DNA from: Anaerolineae bacterium
GTDB lineage: Bacteria > Chloroflexota > Anaerolineae > Aggregatilineales > UBA2796
Direction of reading: 5' to 3'
Assembly: GCA_019637615.1 (NCBI GenBank)
Contig: JAHBVJ010000005.1
Location: 248,001 to 312,000, forward strand
Length of the DNA: 64,000 bases
Positions within the stretch are counted from its first letter, which is position 1. Each line of letters starts with the position of its first letter. The translations under genes were made by a program, and so were the position numbers. The notes beneath the pieces were generated by a model. The model ran no database searches. It had not been told where the DNA came from and was given only the letters and a program-made list of their open reading frames with translations. Positions 34,002 through 42,281 of the stretch are shown piece after piece.

Positions 34002-35622
34002 AGACGTAAATGGAAGTGTCCCCGAAACGCTGCGCAGGTTCGCCCAAATTCAGTGCGTTCACACAGGCCATGCCCGGTGATTCGGGTTTGCCCTCGACAG
34101 GTTCGATCAGGATATAACGCACATTGTATTGCTGCAACAAGCCCTGACAATCCGTGCCGTCGTTATACCACGCTTGCACCTGCTTCAGTTTGTCGGCGGC
34201 GTTGAGGGTTTCATACTCATGACCGTAAACCACACGCATATCGGTGTAAGCGGGAACCCATAGACTGGTGGGCTTGGGCAGTGCCAAGACGACGGAGCCG
34301 ACGCGCCCGTTGGCCTTCAACCATTGCAGCGCGGTGTAGGTGTTTTTGGGCAGCATGATGGCTTGCTCGATGCCCTTGGCGGGATTCATCACGCCATACA
34401 GCGGAATCAGCATGGTGAAGACGTTGCTAGGGATGATGAAGACCATCAGCGCGATCATGGCGACGCGGCGCAGCGGGGGACTGATGCGGTTCAGCCAGTA
34501 GTCTTCCATCGCGCGGACGGCGAAAAAGGCTATCGGGATGATCAGGCCGATGGAGAGCCGCCGCTGCAAATTGAACGGCGCATATAGCATGATGCTGGTG
34601 GTGATGAGCCAGATCAGCATATAGCGATCCCCATCTCGCTCAAAGCGGCGCACCGCCCGCAAGATGCCGGGGATCGCGACTACCAGCAGCAGCCCAAAGC
34701 CTACGAGATAGCTCAACGGCGTAGGCGACGGCGTCTGATTCTGCTGGTTCCAAATCTGATAGGCAGGATCGTAGTTGGCGATGGCGAGATAATAGACGAA
34801 GATGGGCAGACCGGGGAGCAAGAACATCGCTGCCCAACTGATCTGCAAGTTCGGTAAGCGGCGATCCATGAACGCGATGACGACCAGATAGGTCGCCAAG
34901 GCGATCCCGACGGGAACCCACCCTTGCGGCTGCACGATGCACAGGGCAATCGACAGCAGCAGCACCGTCACACCACCATTGGAGACGCGCGGGCGCTCCT
35001 CGAAGCCGGGGCGGAACACGCGCAGATAGGCCGCCGTGGTGAGGGCGATGAGGGCGATGGCTAACGGGAAGTGCGGGTTGACGAGCGATGAGTAAAAGGG
35101 GATTGATTCTGGAATGTATAAATCGGAAGGTTGGAAGCTATTGCTGAATACTATCGCCAGCCAGCCAAGCCCCGCCCCGATGCTGACAAGGCCAAAGAAT
35201 AAACGCCTTGCTCGTTGTTTTTGCCAGATTACCGAGCCGAGATGGTAGATCGAGATGTACATTACGAACGAGGCTAGTAAGCGGGCGATGTGAAAGATCA
35301 TGAGGGCAGACAGACCAAAGAGACGCGCTACATGACCGAGGGCTAGATAGAAGACTTGAATGGCGATGCCGTTCGTCTCCTCAGGCGTGTAATCGAGGTG
35401 AAACAGCCAGTTGCCGCGCAGACCCTGATTGATCTTGCCGAGGTAGGTCGCGCCGTCCGTGTGGTTATAGAGCATCCCCATGAACTGCCAACCGTCGTTG
35501 GGTGCATCGCTCGCAAACGCCCATGCATACGGTAGCAAGGTAATCAGCACCAGTAAGCCGCTGAAAATGATCACCCAGCGCCATTCCGTCGCGGAAACTT
35601 CATCCGCCCGAACTTGTTGCAT
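33988..35622 (-). CDS. polytopic membrane protein, GT-C-like, first of three
   Basis: About 545 residues from ATG 35622, which has AAGGGAG 8 bases upstream; the frame runs to 35742 but without a ribosome site. About ten helices, the same domain plan as 30389-32044, and a soluble C-terminal domain (LPKPTSLWVPAYTDMRVVYGHEYETLNAADKLKQV...RYILIEPVEG). The two outer genes of this operon are therefore paralogs around the YfhO-like one. The divergently transcribed GT2 gene at 35890 may supply the lipid-linked sugar donor. Confidence 0.75.
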   Translation of the reverse strand: MQQVRADEVSATEWRWVIIFSGLLVLITLLPYAWAFASDAPNDGWQFMGMLYNHTDGATYLGKINQGLRGNWLFHLDYTPEETNGIAIQVFYLALGHVARLFGLSALMIFHIARLLASFVMYISIYHLGSVIWQKQRARRLFFGLVSIGAGLGWLAIVFSNSFQPSDLYIPESIPFYSSLVNPHFPLAIALIALTTAAYLRVFRPGFEERPRVSNGGVTVLLLSIALCIVQPQGWVPVGIALATYLVVIAFMDRRLPNLQISWAAMFLLPGLPIFVYYLAIANYDPAYQIWNQQNQTPSPTPLSYLVGFGLLLVVAIPGILRAVRRFERDGDRYMLIWLITTSIMLYAPFNLQRRLSIGLIIPIAFFAVRAMEDYWLNRISPPLRRVAMIALMVFIIPSNVFTMLIPLYGVMNPAKGIEQAIMLPKNTYTALQWLKANGRVGSVVLALPKPTSLWVPAYTDMRVVYGHEYETLNAADKLKQVQAWYNDGTDCQGLLQQYNVRYILIEPVEGKPESPGMACVNALNLGEPAQRFGDTSIYVYEAR

Positions 35623-35830
35623 TGCGTGGCTCCCTTGCCAGTAGGAATCGACTTTGTTTTGGATCATGTGCAATTCGCCAGCGTCACTCAAACAACACTG
35701 GTCTTTATCATATAGTAAAGTATGGCTATCCGAAATCAACACTTCGTAAAAATTTACACCTTTGCCGACGTTTGCCTGACGTAAGGTCGCTTGTTATAGC
35801 ATTGAGACGCGCCGTCCGCTATACTGAACC

Positions 35831-35867
35831 CATTACGCTTATCACACAAATTGCTTTTTGCGTAATG
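35831..35867 (+). promoter_or_regulatory. inverted repeat in the leader of the GT2 gene
   Basis: CATTACGC at 35831-35838 and GCGTAATG at 35860-35867, perfect 8-bp arms around a 21-base loop; ends 23 bases before the start codon and could be an operator or leader hairpin. Confidence 0.5.
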
Positions 35868-35889
35868 CGCTTTTGCCGAGGTGAATCTC

Positions 35890-36579
35890 TTGAGTCTGAA
35901 ACTATCGGTCATTATCCCCTGCTTCAACGAGCGTACCACTATTGAAGAAATCGTTGCCGCCGTGAAAGCGGTCAACATCGCGTTCGAAATCCTGATCGTA
36001 GATGATGGCTCAACCGACGGTACGCGCGACATCCTCAAACAATGGGAGAATGATCCGCTGGTGAAGGTGTTTTATCACACCGTCAATCAGGGCAAAGGGG
36101 CTGCCGTCCGCACTGGCTTCGAGAAGGCGACGGGCGAAGTGTTCATCATTCAGGACGCCGACCTCGAATATGATCCGCGCGAGTATCCATCGCTGCTGAA
36201 GCCGATTGAAGAAGGGCGCGCGGTGGTGGTGTATGGATCGCGCTTCCTCGGTGGCCCGCGTAAGGCGATGAACTTCTGGAACATGGTCGCCAACATGGGG
36301 CTGACGCTGATCACCAACGTGCTGTACAACTCGATCCTCAGCGATATGGAGACGTGCTACAAGGTGTTCCGCGCTGAAGTCGTGCGCGGCATTCCGTTGC
36401 GGTCACGCCGCTTCGAGGTCGAGCCGGAAATCACGGCGAAGGTGCTGAAGCGTGGCTACCGCATCTACGAAGTGCCGATTTCGTACAATGGGCGCGAATG
36501 GTCGGAAGGCAAGAAGATCAAGTGGACGGATGCACCTATCGCCGCGTGGACGCTGGTGAAATATCGGTTCGTGGACTGA
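35890..36579 (+). CDS. GT2 glycosyltransferase, polyprenyl-phosphate mannosyl/glucosyl transferase-like (DPM1 type)
   Basis: About 229 residues. GT-A fold with SVIIPCFNERTTIEEIVAAV, ILIVDDGSTDGTRDIL, NQGKGAAVRTGFEKATGEVFIIQDADLEYDP (DxD-like acidic pair) and a short helical end without membrane segments, like dolichol-phosphate mannose synthase catalytic domains. These make lipid-phosphate sugars used by GT-C enzymes. Start TTG 35890 is chosen because GAGGTGA stands 5 bases before it; GTG 35881 is the alternative. Divergent from the three GT-C-like genes, which fits the donor-user relation. Confidence 0.85.
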   Translation: MSLKLSVIIPCFNERTTIEEIVAAVKAVNIAFEILIVDDGSTDGTRDILKQWENDPLVKVFYHTVNQGKGAAVRTGFEKATGEVFIIQDADLEYDPREYPSLLKPIEEGRAVVVYGSRFLGGPRKAMNFWNMVANMGLTLITNVLYNSILSDMETCYKVFRAEVVRGIPLRSRRFEVEPEITAKVLKRGYRIYEVPISYNGREWSEGKKIKWTDAPIAAWTLVKYRFVD

Positions 36580-36626
36580 GCGACAGGCGAATCGGGCAAG
36601 CGCCGCCCGACATTGTTAAACCAATA

Positions 36627-36683
36627 CCCGACAATGAAAATGGATTGTCGGGCTTACCTTACGAAGTCCCTGCGGGACTCAAG
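36627..36683. repeat. REP-like element B, copy 4
   Basis: CCCGACAATGAAAATGGATT then GTCGGGCTTACCTTACGAAG then TCCCTGCGGGACTCAAG; a partial extra copy (CGCCCGACATTGTT) stands just before it. Between the GT2 and NIPSNAP genes. Confidence 0.85.
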
Positions 36684-36791
36684 CGCCAAAGACATTGGCT
36701 GGATTATTTCGTCTAGCCATATAAACTCCACCTACAATACCACTAAAAAGCGAAAAGACGGCGACAGAATTCCCATCCCGTCTGGTTGCGG

Positions 36792-37520
36792 TTAGGCCAG
36801 ATAGCGGATCGGGGAACGCAGAGTCGGGCTAAGTAACAGCGGCTCCGGCGTTTGGCTGAGATGCGTGCGGATGGCTTTGATCGCGCTCTGAATTTTCGCC
36901 TGATTCTCGCGGTAGGCAGCTTCGCCGTTGTGCGCGGTGATCACGACGAGTTCATCGGGATTCTGGATGACGGGCAAGCGCGGATAGGTGTTTTCGCGCG
37001 TTTCCGCCACGAACAGGCCACGCACCTGAATGCCTTCACGCGCATACAGCGGCAGCAGATCGGTTTGCACGGATTCGATCAAGGCTTGGCGTTGACCAGC
37101 GTGCGCGCGATAGCGATCCACCACGATCAAGCCGGTTTGCGTCGCGATCGTGCCTGCCGCCATATCCGCCGCGAGGCTCTCGGCGGTAACGCCGCACGTG
37201 AGATCGGCAATGTCGCTCAAGGGGCGCAGCAGCAGCACATCGTCGTTATCGAGGATCATGTTGTTCGTGGTATGCCTGTGCTTTGCCCAGAATGCCCCGC
37301 CATAGAAGTCGGTAAGCCCATTCAAGCGCGCTGCCATATCGGTAAAGCCGCGCAGCCAGACGAAATGATCCGGATAGGCGATGGCACGAAACTGACCGAG
37401 GACGCTCATCCCGACTGCTTGTTGAGAAGCTATGAAATGCGCCTCGAAATAGTCGATGAAGTGTTCCAAGGCGTCGGGCTTGAGCAGATAGTTGCGTAAT
37501 TCGAGCACGGTGATGGTCAT
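36792..37520 (-). CDS. NIPSNAP family protein
   Basis: 242 residues opening MTITVLELRNYLLKPDALEHFIDYFEAHFI, the ELRxYxL pattern of NIPSNAP ferredoxin-like alpha/beta-barrel proteins. A second related half follows (TGLIVVDRYRAHAGQRQALIESVQTDLLPLYAREGIQVRGLFV). The family is found widely, often in secondary metabolism or stress contexts, with no defined activity. The WYL regulator gene lies 37 bases upstream on the same strand and may control it. Confidence 0.82.
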   Translation of the reverse strand: MTITVLELRNYLLKPDALEHFIDYFEAHFIASQQAVGMSVLGQFRAIAYPDHFVWLRGFTDMAARLNGLTDFYGGAFWAKHRHTTNNMILDNDDVLLLRPLSDIADLTCGVTAESLAADMAAGTIATQTGLIVVDRYRAHAGQRQALIESVQTDLLPLYAREGIQVRGLFVAETRENTYPRLPVIQNPDELVVITAHNGEAAYRENQAKIQSAIKAIRTHLSQTPEPLLLSPTLRSPIRYLA

Positions 37521-37557
37521 GATAAAACCCCGTTAAGTGCGCCGTGCTGAACATCGC

Positions 37558-38511
37558 CTAGCTGGAATCCGCGAGGTTGACCAGCTCCGCAGCCCGCTTG
37601 CGTAAGGCTTCGCGCAGGGCGGGTGGTTCGCGCACGACGAAATTGAATGATAATTTGGCGAGCTGGCGTGCCACCCAATCCAGATCATCGGCGCTGCCAC
37701 GCAGGATCACGCCCTGATCCTGCGGCTCCAACAGGCCGAACCAGTCCATAACCTCTTGGCGGGCGGTCGTCAGCGTCGTTTTGAGCAGCACTTCGTAAGT
37801 GTACTGGCGCGGTAGATTGGCAACGGCTTCGACCACGTAGGACTGCGCGTCGAAGTTCGGCGGGCGCACGAAACTGGCGTCGGTCAGCACGAGCGCGGTC
37901 ACCCGATCCAGCCGGAACGAGCGCAGATCGTGGCGCAGCCAGCAGTAACCGACGGCGTACCATTTGCCGCGATACTGCGCCAGCCCATACGGATCGAAAT
38001 CGCGTTCGCTGTCGCTGGCCTCGCGTGATCGGTAGCGCAGATGCACGCGGCGTTGAAGCTGCATCGCCCGACTCATAGTCAGCATGACTTCGGTGGGGAA
38101 GTCGGCTGAGGCGTCGTCGGTAACGGGCGCGATAGTCTCCGACAGCCCGCGCACGGCATGGACGAGATCGGGCGACAAACCTTCTTCCAGTTTGCTGCGC
38201 ACGGCTTCCATCGCCTGCCGCGACTCGTTCAGCCCCAACTGCCGCGCGGAGATCAGGCCGAGGGTGAGCGCGACGGTTTCGTCATGCGTCAGGGACAGCG
38301 CGGGCAGCTTAAAATCGGACTCAAGCTTGTAAGCACCGTTGCGCCCGCGTTCCGCTACGATAGGCGCGCCGAGGTCTTGCAGCATGGTGATGTAGCGCCG
38401 CAGCGTGCGCATATTGACTTCTAGACGGGCGGCTAGTTCCGCGCCGGACATACGCTTGTAAACGCGCAGCAGCGTGAGCACCGCCAGTACGCGCGTGGTC
38501 GGGTGATACAT
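37558..38511 (-). CDS. WYL-domain transcriptional regulator (YafY/DeoR-type HTH)
   Basis: 317 residues. N-terminal winged helix (VLAVLTLLRVYKRMSGAELAARLEVNMRTLRRYITMLQDLGAPI) and WYL domain (RRVHLRYRS..., DPYGLAQYRGKWYAVGYCWLRHDLRSFRLDRV), then a C-terminal WCX-like end. WYL domains sense ligands, in some cases nucleic acids, and act in repressors of defence or stress genes. Start set at ATG 38511 (MYHPTTRV); ten extra residues are possible. The gene precedes NIPSNAP in one likely operon. Confidence 0.9.
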   Translation of the reverse strand: MYHPTTRVLAVLTLLRVYKRMSGAELAARLEVNMRTLRRYITMLQDLGAPIVAERGRNGAYKLESDFKLPALSLTHDETVALTLGLISARQLGLNESRQAMEAVRSKLEEGLSPDLVHAVRGLSETIAPVTDDASADFPTEVMLTMSRAMQLQRRVHLRYRSREASDSERDFDPYGLAQYRGKWYAVGYCWLRHDLRSFRLDRVTALVLTDASFVRPPNFDAQSYVVEAVANLPRQYTYEVLLKTTLTTARQEVMDWFGLLEPQDQGVILRGSADDLDWVARQLAKLSFNFVVREPPALREALRKRAAELVNLADSS

Positions 38512-38592
38512 GGATGCCCCAGATCGGTGATCATATGGCATCCATTGTAGCAGTAGGCAAGGCGGGCTTGTCTACCGAGAGCACCCCAACAT

Positions 38593-39093
38593 CTAGCGGA
38601 TTCTGGTGTTATCCATGACCCAGTTGGTTTCCCACGTTTTGCCGCCATCCTCGGAGAAGGCTTGTTCCCAACGGCAGGTGGTGGGCGAGATGTTTGACCA
38701 GATGAAGCGGCAGAAGATGTGCCTGCCCTCAAACGGTTCTTGCGAATAGAACTCGCCGCGCCCGTCTTTGAAGCCGCCGATCATCGGGATTTGCAGCGTA
38801 TGCGAGGCGTCATCCACCCAATAGAGGCTCCACTGGCGCGAGGTGGGGTTGAACACGCGCAGTGTTGCCCCGTGCAAAATGCCCGATTCGCGATGAAAAA
38901 CAGATTCATCGAAGTTCGCGAGGCCGCCGAGGATCGGGCGGGCGGTACATTCGCCGTAGAATTCTTCCCAGTCGGTGGAGCCTTTTAAACGTGCCTTCAG
39001 CCGCCGATTGTGGACTTTCCACGTCCCGAAGAAGAAATCGAAATCTGCGCGCCCATCTTGAATGGTGTCTTGACGCTGTTCGTGTACTTGCAT
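38593..39093 (-). CDS. DUF1579-like small protein
   Basis: 166 residues from ATG 39093, which is preceded by AGGAGAGG. The pattern (DGRADFDFFFGTWKVHNRRLKARLKGSTDWEEFYGECTARPILGG, SGILHGATLRVFNPTSRQWSLYWVDD, EDGGKTWETNWVMDNTR) is that of DUF1579-type, lipocalin-like beta-barrels found near regulators. No signal peptide. It might bind a small molecule; no activity is known. Lies between the WYL regulator and the kinase gene. Confidence 0.7.
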   Translation of the reverse strand: MQVHEQRQDTIQDGRADFDFFFGTWKVHNRRLKARLKGSTDWEEFYGECTARPILGGLANFDESVFHRESGILHGATLRVFNPTSRQWSLYWVDDASHTLQIPMIGGFKDGRGEFYSQEPFEGRHIFCRFIWSNISPTTCRWEQAFSEDGGKTWETNWVMDNTRIR

Positions 39094-39202
39094 GACCTCT
39101 CCTGTCTGGATGAAACAACGGTATGCCATGCAGTATAGAGGGTTAAGTGGACAGGATTGACCCTAATTTAGCGCGAGTTTGGGAATCTCATTTTCGCGAG
39201 AC

Positions 39203-41221
39203 TCAGGCGCTGGGAACTGCTACCGTCAGCAGATCATCCTGCGCCAGCATCGGCGCGGCGTCCAAGACGTCCTCGTCTTCGGCATCAAGGAGCATTTCGC
39301 CAGCGGATTCGAAGCGATCACTGGTGGTTTTCGCCATCGCGCGGCGGACGGCACGCGCCAAGGCGGGCGGCAGATCGGGGCGGATGGTGCGCGGATCGGG
39401 CGGTGGCTGCTGTAAATGCCCGAACAAGACCTGTCCGGGGTTGCCGACGAAAGGACGCTGCGCCGTGAGCATCTCGAAGCAGATCACGCCGAGCGCATAA
39501 ATATCGGCACGCCAATCGACATCGCGCGCCATGTAGATTTGCTCAGGAGCCATGTAGTCGATGGTGCCGATTGCGCCCGTGCCCGTCAGGTTGCTGGTGA
39601 TGCCTTCGCTCTTGGCGATGCCGAAGTCCATGATCAGGACTTGATAGGTGCCGCCGCCTTTCGGACGCAGCATGATGTTGGACGGCTTGAGATCGCGGTG
39701 GATGATGCCCTGCGCATGGATGTAGTCGAGCGCGTTGGTGAGCGGCTTGAGCAGCGTCAAGACTTCCTCGACGGGCAGTTGGCCTTTTTCGCGCAGGTAA
39801 TCGCGCAGGGTGCGACCTTCTACGTATTCGAGCACCATGTAGGGCGGTTTGTGGTCGATGGCCGCGCCGTAAAATTTGACGATGTTGGGGTGTTGCAGCG
39901 TGCTCAGGGTGCGGACTTCGCGCTGAAAACGCTCGATGGCGTCGTCAGTGGGATTCATCTCGTCGGGCAGCACCTTCAAGGCCACGATCTGCCCGTTGTG
40001 GAAACCCTTATAGACTTCGCCCATGCCACCGCGCCCGATCACATCGAGCACTTCGTAGTCGCCCAGATGCTGCCCCGTCAACGCCGAGGGATTCTTGACG
40101 GCGGGTTTGTTGAGCTGCGCCTGCGTCAACTGATCGAGGTCGAAGCGGAAGCCGTAGAGACGGCGGTCAACGAATTTCCGCACGCGCAGCCGTGTCGGGT
40201 TGAACATGACCCCCGTGAGCGTGCCCGCGATGGCGAGCGAAAGGCCGGTTTGCGCTTCGCCAAGGACGAGCGTAAAAAGGCGCTGCATCAGACCAAAGCC
40301 GATGACGAACAGCCCGACCAAGATCAACGTCGCCAACCCGTAGACGACCGACTTATTGATGGTGAGATCGATGTCCCAAAGGCGGTAACGGAAGATCGAG
40401 AAGGCCAGCGTGATGGGTACGCTCAACATGGCGAGATTGCGCACCGTCTTGAGGATAATGGTCAGCCAGACGTTGTTTTCGTAGGTGACGACTTCGCCAA
40501 TCGAGAGGATGTAGACGGTCGGGATGATGGCGATCAGCGCGATCACGAGGCCGACAAGCAGCCATTTCAACTGCTGCCGCTGCGTTGGTGTCGCTAATTT
40601 ACGATAGCGGCGGACTTGCAGTCCGATCCCGATCAGCGCCAGCACCGCCAATAGGCCGACTTCGATAGCACCTTGCGGCAGATCGTTGATGTAGATGTTC
40701 AGCCAGATCAGGACGCGGAAGATGAACAACGGCACGACGGCATAGCGGAACCACTTCGGGAAGAAGCGCCCGTCGGGGAACATGTAGAAAAAGGTGATCT
40801 GCGACGTTTCGCCCAGTGAGTTGATCAGCACGTTGAGGAACAGATAGGGCGTGCCGCGCTGATAGACGCCAGCGTACATGGTGCCCGTCGTGAGCAGCAT
40901 CAGACTGACGAGGTAGGCCACCCCATCATTCGATTTGCGCCAGAAGAGGAAATAGGCGACCGCCCAGAAGCCGAGCATAAATAGGCAGCTCTGGATGAAG
41001 TCAAAAATGGCGGAGGCTTGCGGTGTGATGCCCGGTTGAGGCTGTGCCTGCGCGGCTTGCAGCGTGACCGCGAAGAAATAAGGCGCGTTCATCACGAAGA
41101 CGAAGATCGCCATGATCGCCACGCTGATCCATGCTGCCCGTAACACAGCCAGCCGCCGTCCAGAAAACAAGAGATGCGGGGTGGTGAAGGTCGATGACGG
41201 TAACGTGGATGACGGTGTCAT
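39203..41221 (-). CDS. Hanks-type Ser/Thr kinase fused to a histidine-kinase-type multi-TM sensor
   Basis: 672 residues. About eight membrane helices fill residues 25-340 and end in the segment LWDIDLTINKSVVYGLATLILVG...LRVRKFVDRRLYG, a module usually attached to histidine kinases in Chloroflexota. The kinase domain follows from about 385: GRGGMGEVYKGFHNGQIVALKVL (P-loop and VALK lysine), HRDLKPSNIML, DFGIAKS, GTIDYMAPEQ, DIYALGVICFEML. All catalytic residues are present. There is no extracytoplasmic PASTA tail. So a common bacterial sensor has been joined to a eukaryotic-like kinase output. No phosphatase gene is near; the signal is unknown. Confidence 0.92.
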   Translation of the reverse strand: MTPSSTLPSSTFTTPHLLFSGRRLAVLRAAWISVAIMAIFVFVMNAPYFFAVTLQAAQAQPQPGITPQASAIFDFIQSCLFMLGFWAVAYFLFWRKSNDGVAYLVSLMLLTTGTMYAGVYQRGTPYLFLNVLINSLGETSQITFFYMFPDGRFFPKWFRYAVVPLFIFRVLIWLNIYINDLPQGAIEVGLLAVLALIGIGLQVRRYRKLATPTQRQQLKWLLVGLVIALIAIIPTVYILSIGEVVTYENNVWLTIILKTVRNLAMLSVPITLAFSIFRYRLWDIDLTINKSVVYGLATLILVGLFVIGFGLMQRLFTLVLGEAQTGLSLAIAGTLTGVMFNPTRLRVRKFVDRRLYGFRFDLDQLTQAQLNKPAVKNPSALTGQHLGDYEVLDVIGRGGMGEVYKGFHNGQIVALKVLPDEMNPTDDAIERFQREVRTLSTLQHPNIVKFYGAAIDHKPPYMVLEYVEGRTLRDYLREKGQLPVEEVLTLLKPLTNALDYIHAQGIIHRDLKPSNIMLRPKGGGTYQVLIMDFGIAKSEGITSNLTGTGAIGTIDYMAPEQIYMARDVDWRADIYALGVICFEMLTAQRPFVGNPGQVLFGHLQQPPPDPRTIRPDLPPALARAVRRAMAKTTSDRFESAGEMLLDAEDEDVLDAAPMLAQDDLLTVAVPSA

Positions 41222-41318
41222 ACGGCTATTGTCCGGACTAACAATACGGTCAACATCAGCGTGCCTCCATTATAGAGGCGCTGGCAGCGAACGATGATAA
41301 CAGATCGGTTCAGGGGCG

Positions 41319-41609
41319 TTACTTAGAATCAAATAAGCGTGAGAAGCCGTCATAGGGCACGAGGGGAATGACCTCAAACGTGATCAGGCCAGCTTTGACC
41401 AGCGGCAGCGTGTCCAATGCCGCGCGGGCGGCGTCCGCGTCCGCACATTCGAGGATCAGGACGGCGGTGTGCTGATCGGGACGGAAATACAGTTCGCGCA
41501 AGAGGCCAGATTGGTAGAGTTCCCACGCTCTGGTGGCTTCGGGCTTGAGATGGGGCTGGTAAGCGTCAGGATCACTTACGAGTTCGTGTTCAAGGGCAAG
41601 GAATTTCAT
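41319..41609 (-). CDS. small YCII/muconolactone-isomerase-like protein
   Basis: 96 residues from ATG 41609 with GAGGTAG 7 bases before it: MKFLALEHELVSDPDAYQPHLKPEATRAWELYQSGLLRELYFRPDQHTAVLILECADADAARAALDTLPLVKAGLITFEVIPL. This is a ferredoxin-like alpha/beta dimeric fold; related proteins are of YCII or muconolactone isomerase type and often lack known activity. Stands alone between the kinase and hicB. Confidence 0.7.
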   Translation of the reverse strand: MKFLALEHELVSDPDAYQPHLKPEATRAWELYQSGLLRELYFRPDQHTAVLILECADADAARAALDTLPLVKAGLITFEVIPLVPYDGFSRLFDSK

Positions 41610-41768
41610 AGCATCTACCTCGGTACCGCTCCATTGTACTGCGTGGGACAACAAATCGGCGCAGGTCGTTAGGCGAGATGGGTAATGTTCGGTCGTTTAG
41701 AATTGTCTAGCGTGCTATAGTAAGATGTATTCACGTTAGGAACTTTAGCATCCAACCAGAGGAGGCTT

Positions 41769-41972
41769 ATGCGGCAGGTGATTATGTATCCCGGTGAAGA
41801 TGGATATATCGTGATAGAGTGCCCAAGCCTTCCGGGTTGCATCAGTCAGGGAAAAACGGAAGAAGAAGCGTTGGCAAACATCAAAGAAGCCATTGCCCTG
41901 TGGATCGAAGATGCAGAGGCGCACGGCGACATGGTGCCTGATGATCCGCCTATTCGCCTGATGCAGGTATAA
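41769..41972 (+). CDS. hicB: HicB-like antitoxin, short form
   Basis: 67 residues: MRQVIMYPGEDGYIVIECPSLPGCISQGKTEEEALANIKEAIALWIEDAEAHGD, the RNase-H-like HicB fold with the GCxxxGxTxxEALxNIxEAI motif. There is no C-terminal HTH or RHH domain, so it can neutralise HicA but may not bind DNA. GGAGG lies 6 bases upstream. The convergent hicA ends 3 bases away on the other strand, which is unusual. Confidence 0.92.
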   Translation: MRQVIMYPGEDGYIVIECPSLPGCISQGKTEEEALANIKEAIALWIEDAEAHGDMVPDDPPIRLMQV

Positions 41973-41975
41973 AAC

Positions 41976-42200
41976 TCAATCTTGCAGAAGTTCGAGAAAC
42001 TCCTCTATCGTCAGTCCAGCTTGGCTAATGATGCTGCGTAAAGTACCTCTATCAAGTTCTCGGTGGTTCGGGACGATGACAATCCGCCCGTTGGCATGAC
42101 GCAGTTTCACATGACTACCTTTTTGACTGCTGATATAAAATCCGCCGTGTTGTAGCGCCCTAATACATTCTTGCCCAGAAATCACTGGCAATTTTGGCAT
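41976..42200 (-). CDS. hicA: HicA-like toxin (mRNA interferase)
   Basis: 74 residues: MPKLPVISGQECIRALQHGGFYISSQKGSHVKLRHANGRIVIVPNH, the dsRBD-like HicA fold with the catalytic GSHxK histidine, then ELDRGTLRSIISQAGLTIEEFLELL. The toxin cleaves mRNA. It is encoded convergently to hicB, with 3 bases between the stops, so the two are not in one operon. Starts at ATG 42200 near GGACG. Confidence 0.92.
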   Translation of the reverse strand: MPKLPVISGQECIRALQHGGFYISSQKGSHVKLRHANGRIVIVPNHRELDRGTLRSIISQAGLTIEEFLELLQD

Positions 42201-42281
42201 CTATTCGTCCACAATTTGATACAGAATTACATTGATTACTGACTTTCATTGTAAAACGGATCAACTGAAAGTTTCATCACC

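Noticed and set aside
39416..40597. 393-codon plus-strand frame
   Set aside because: Antisense shadow of the Ser/Thr kinase gene.
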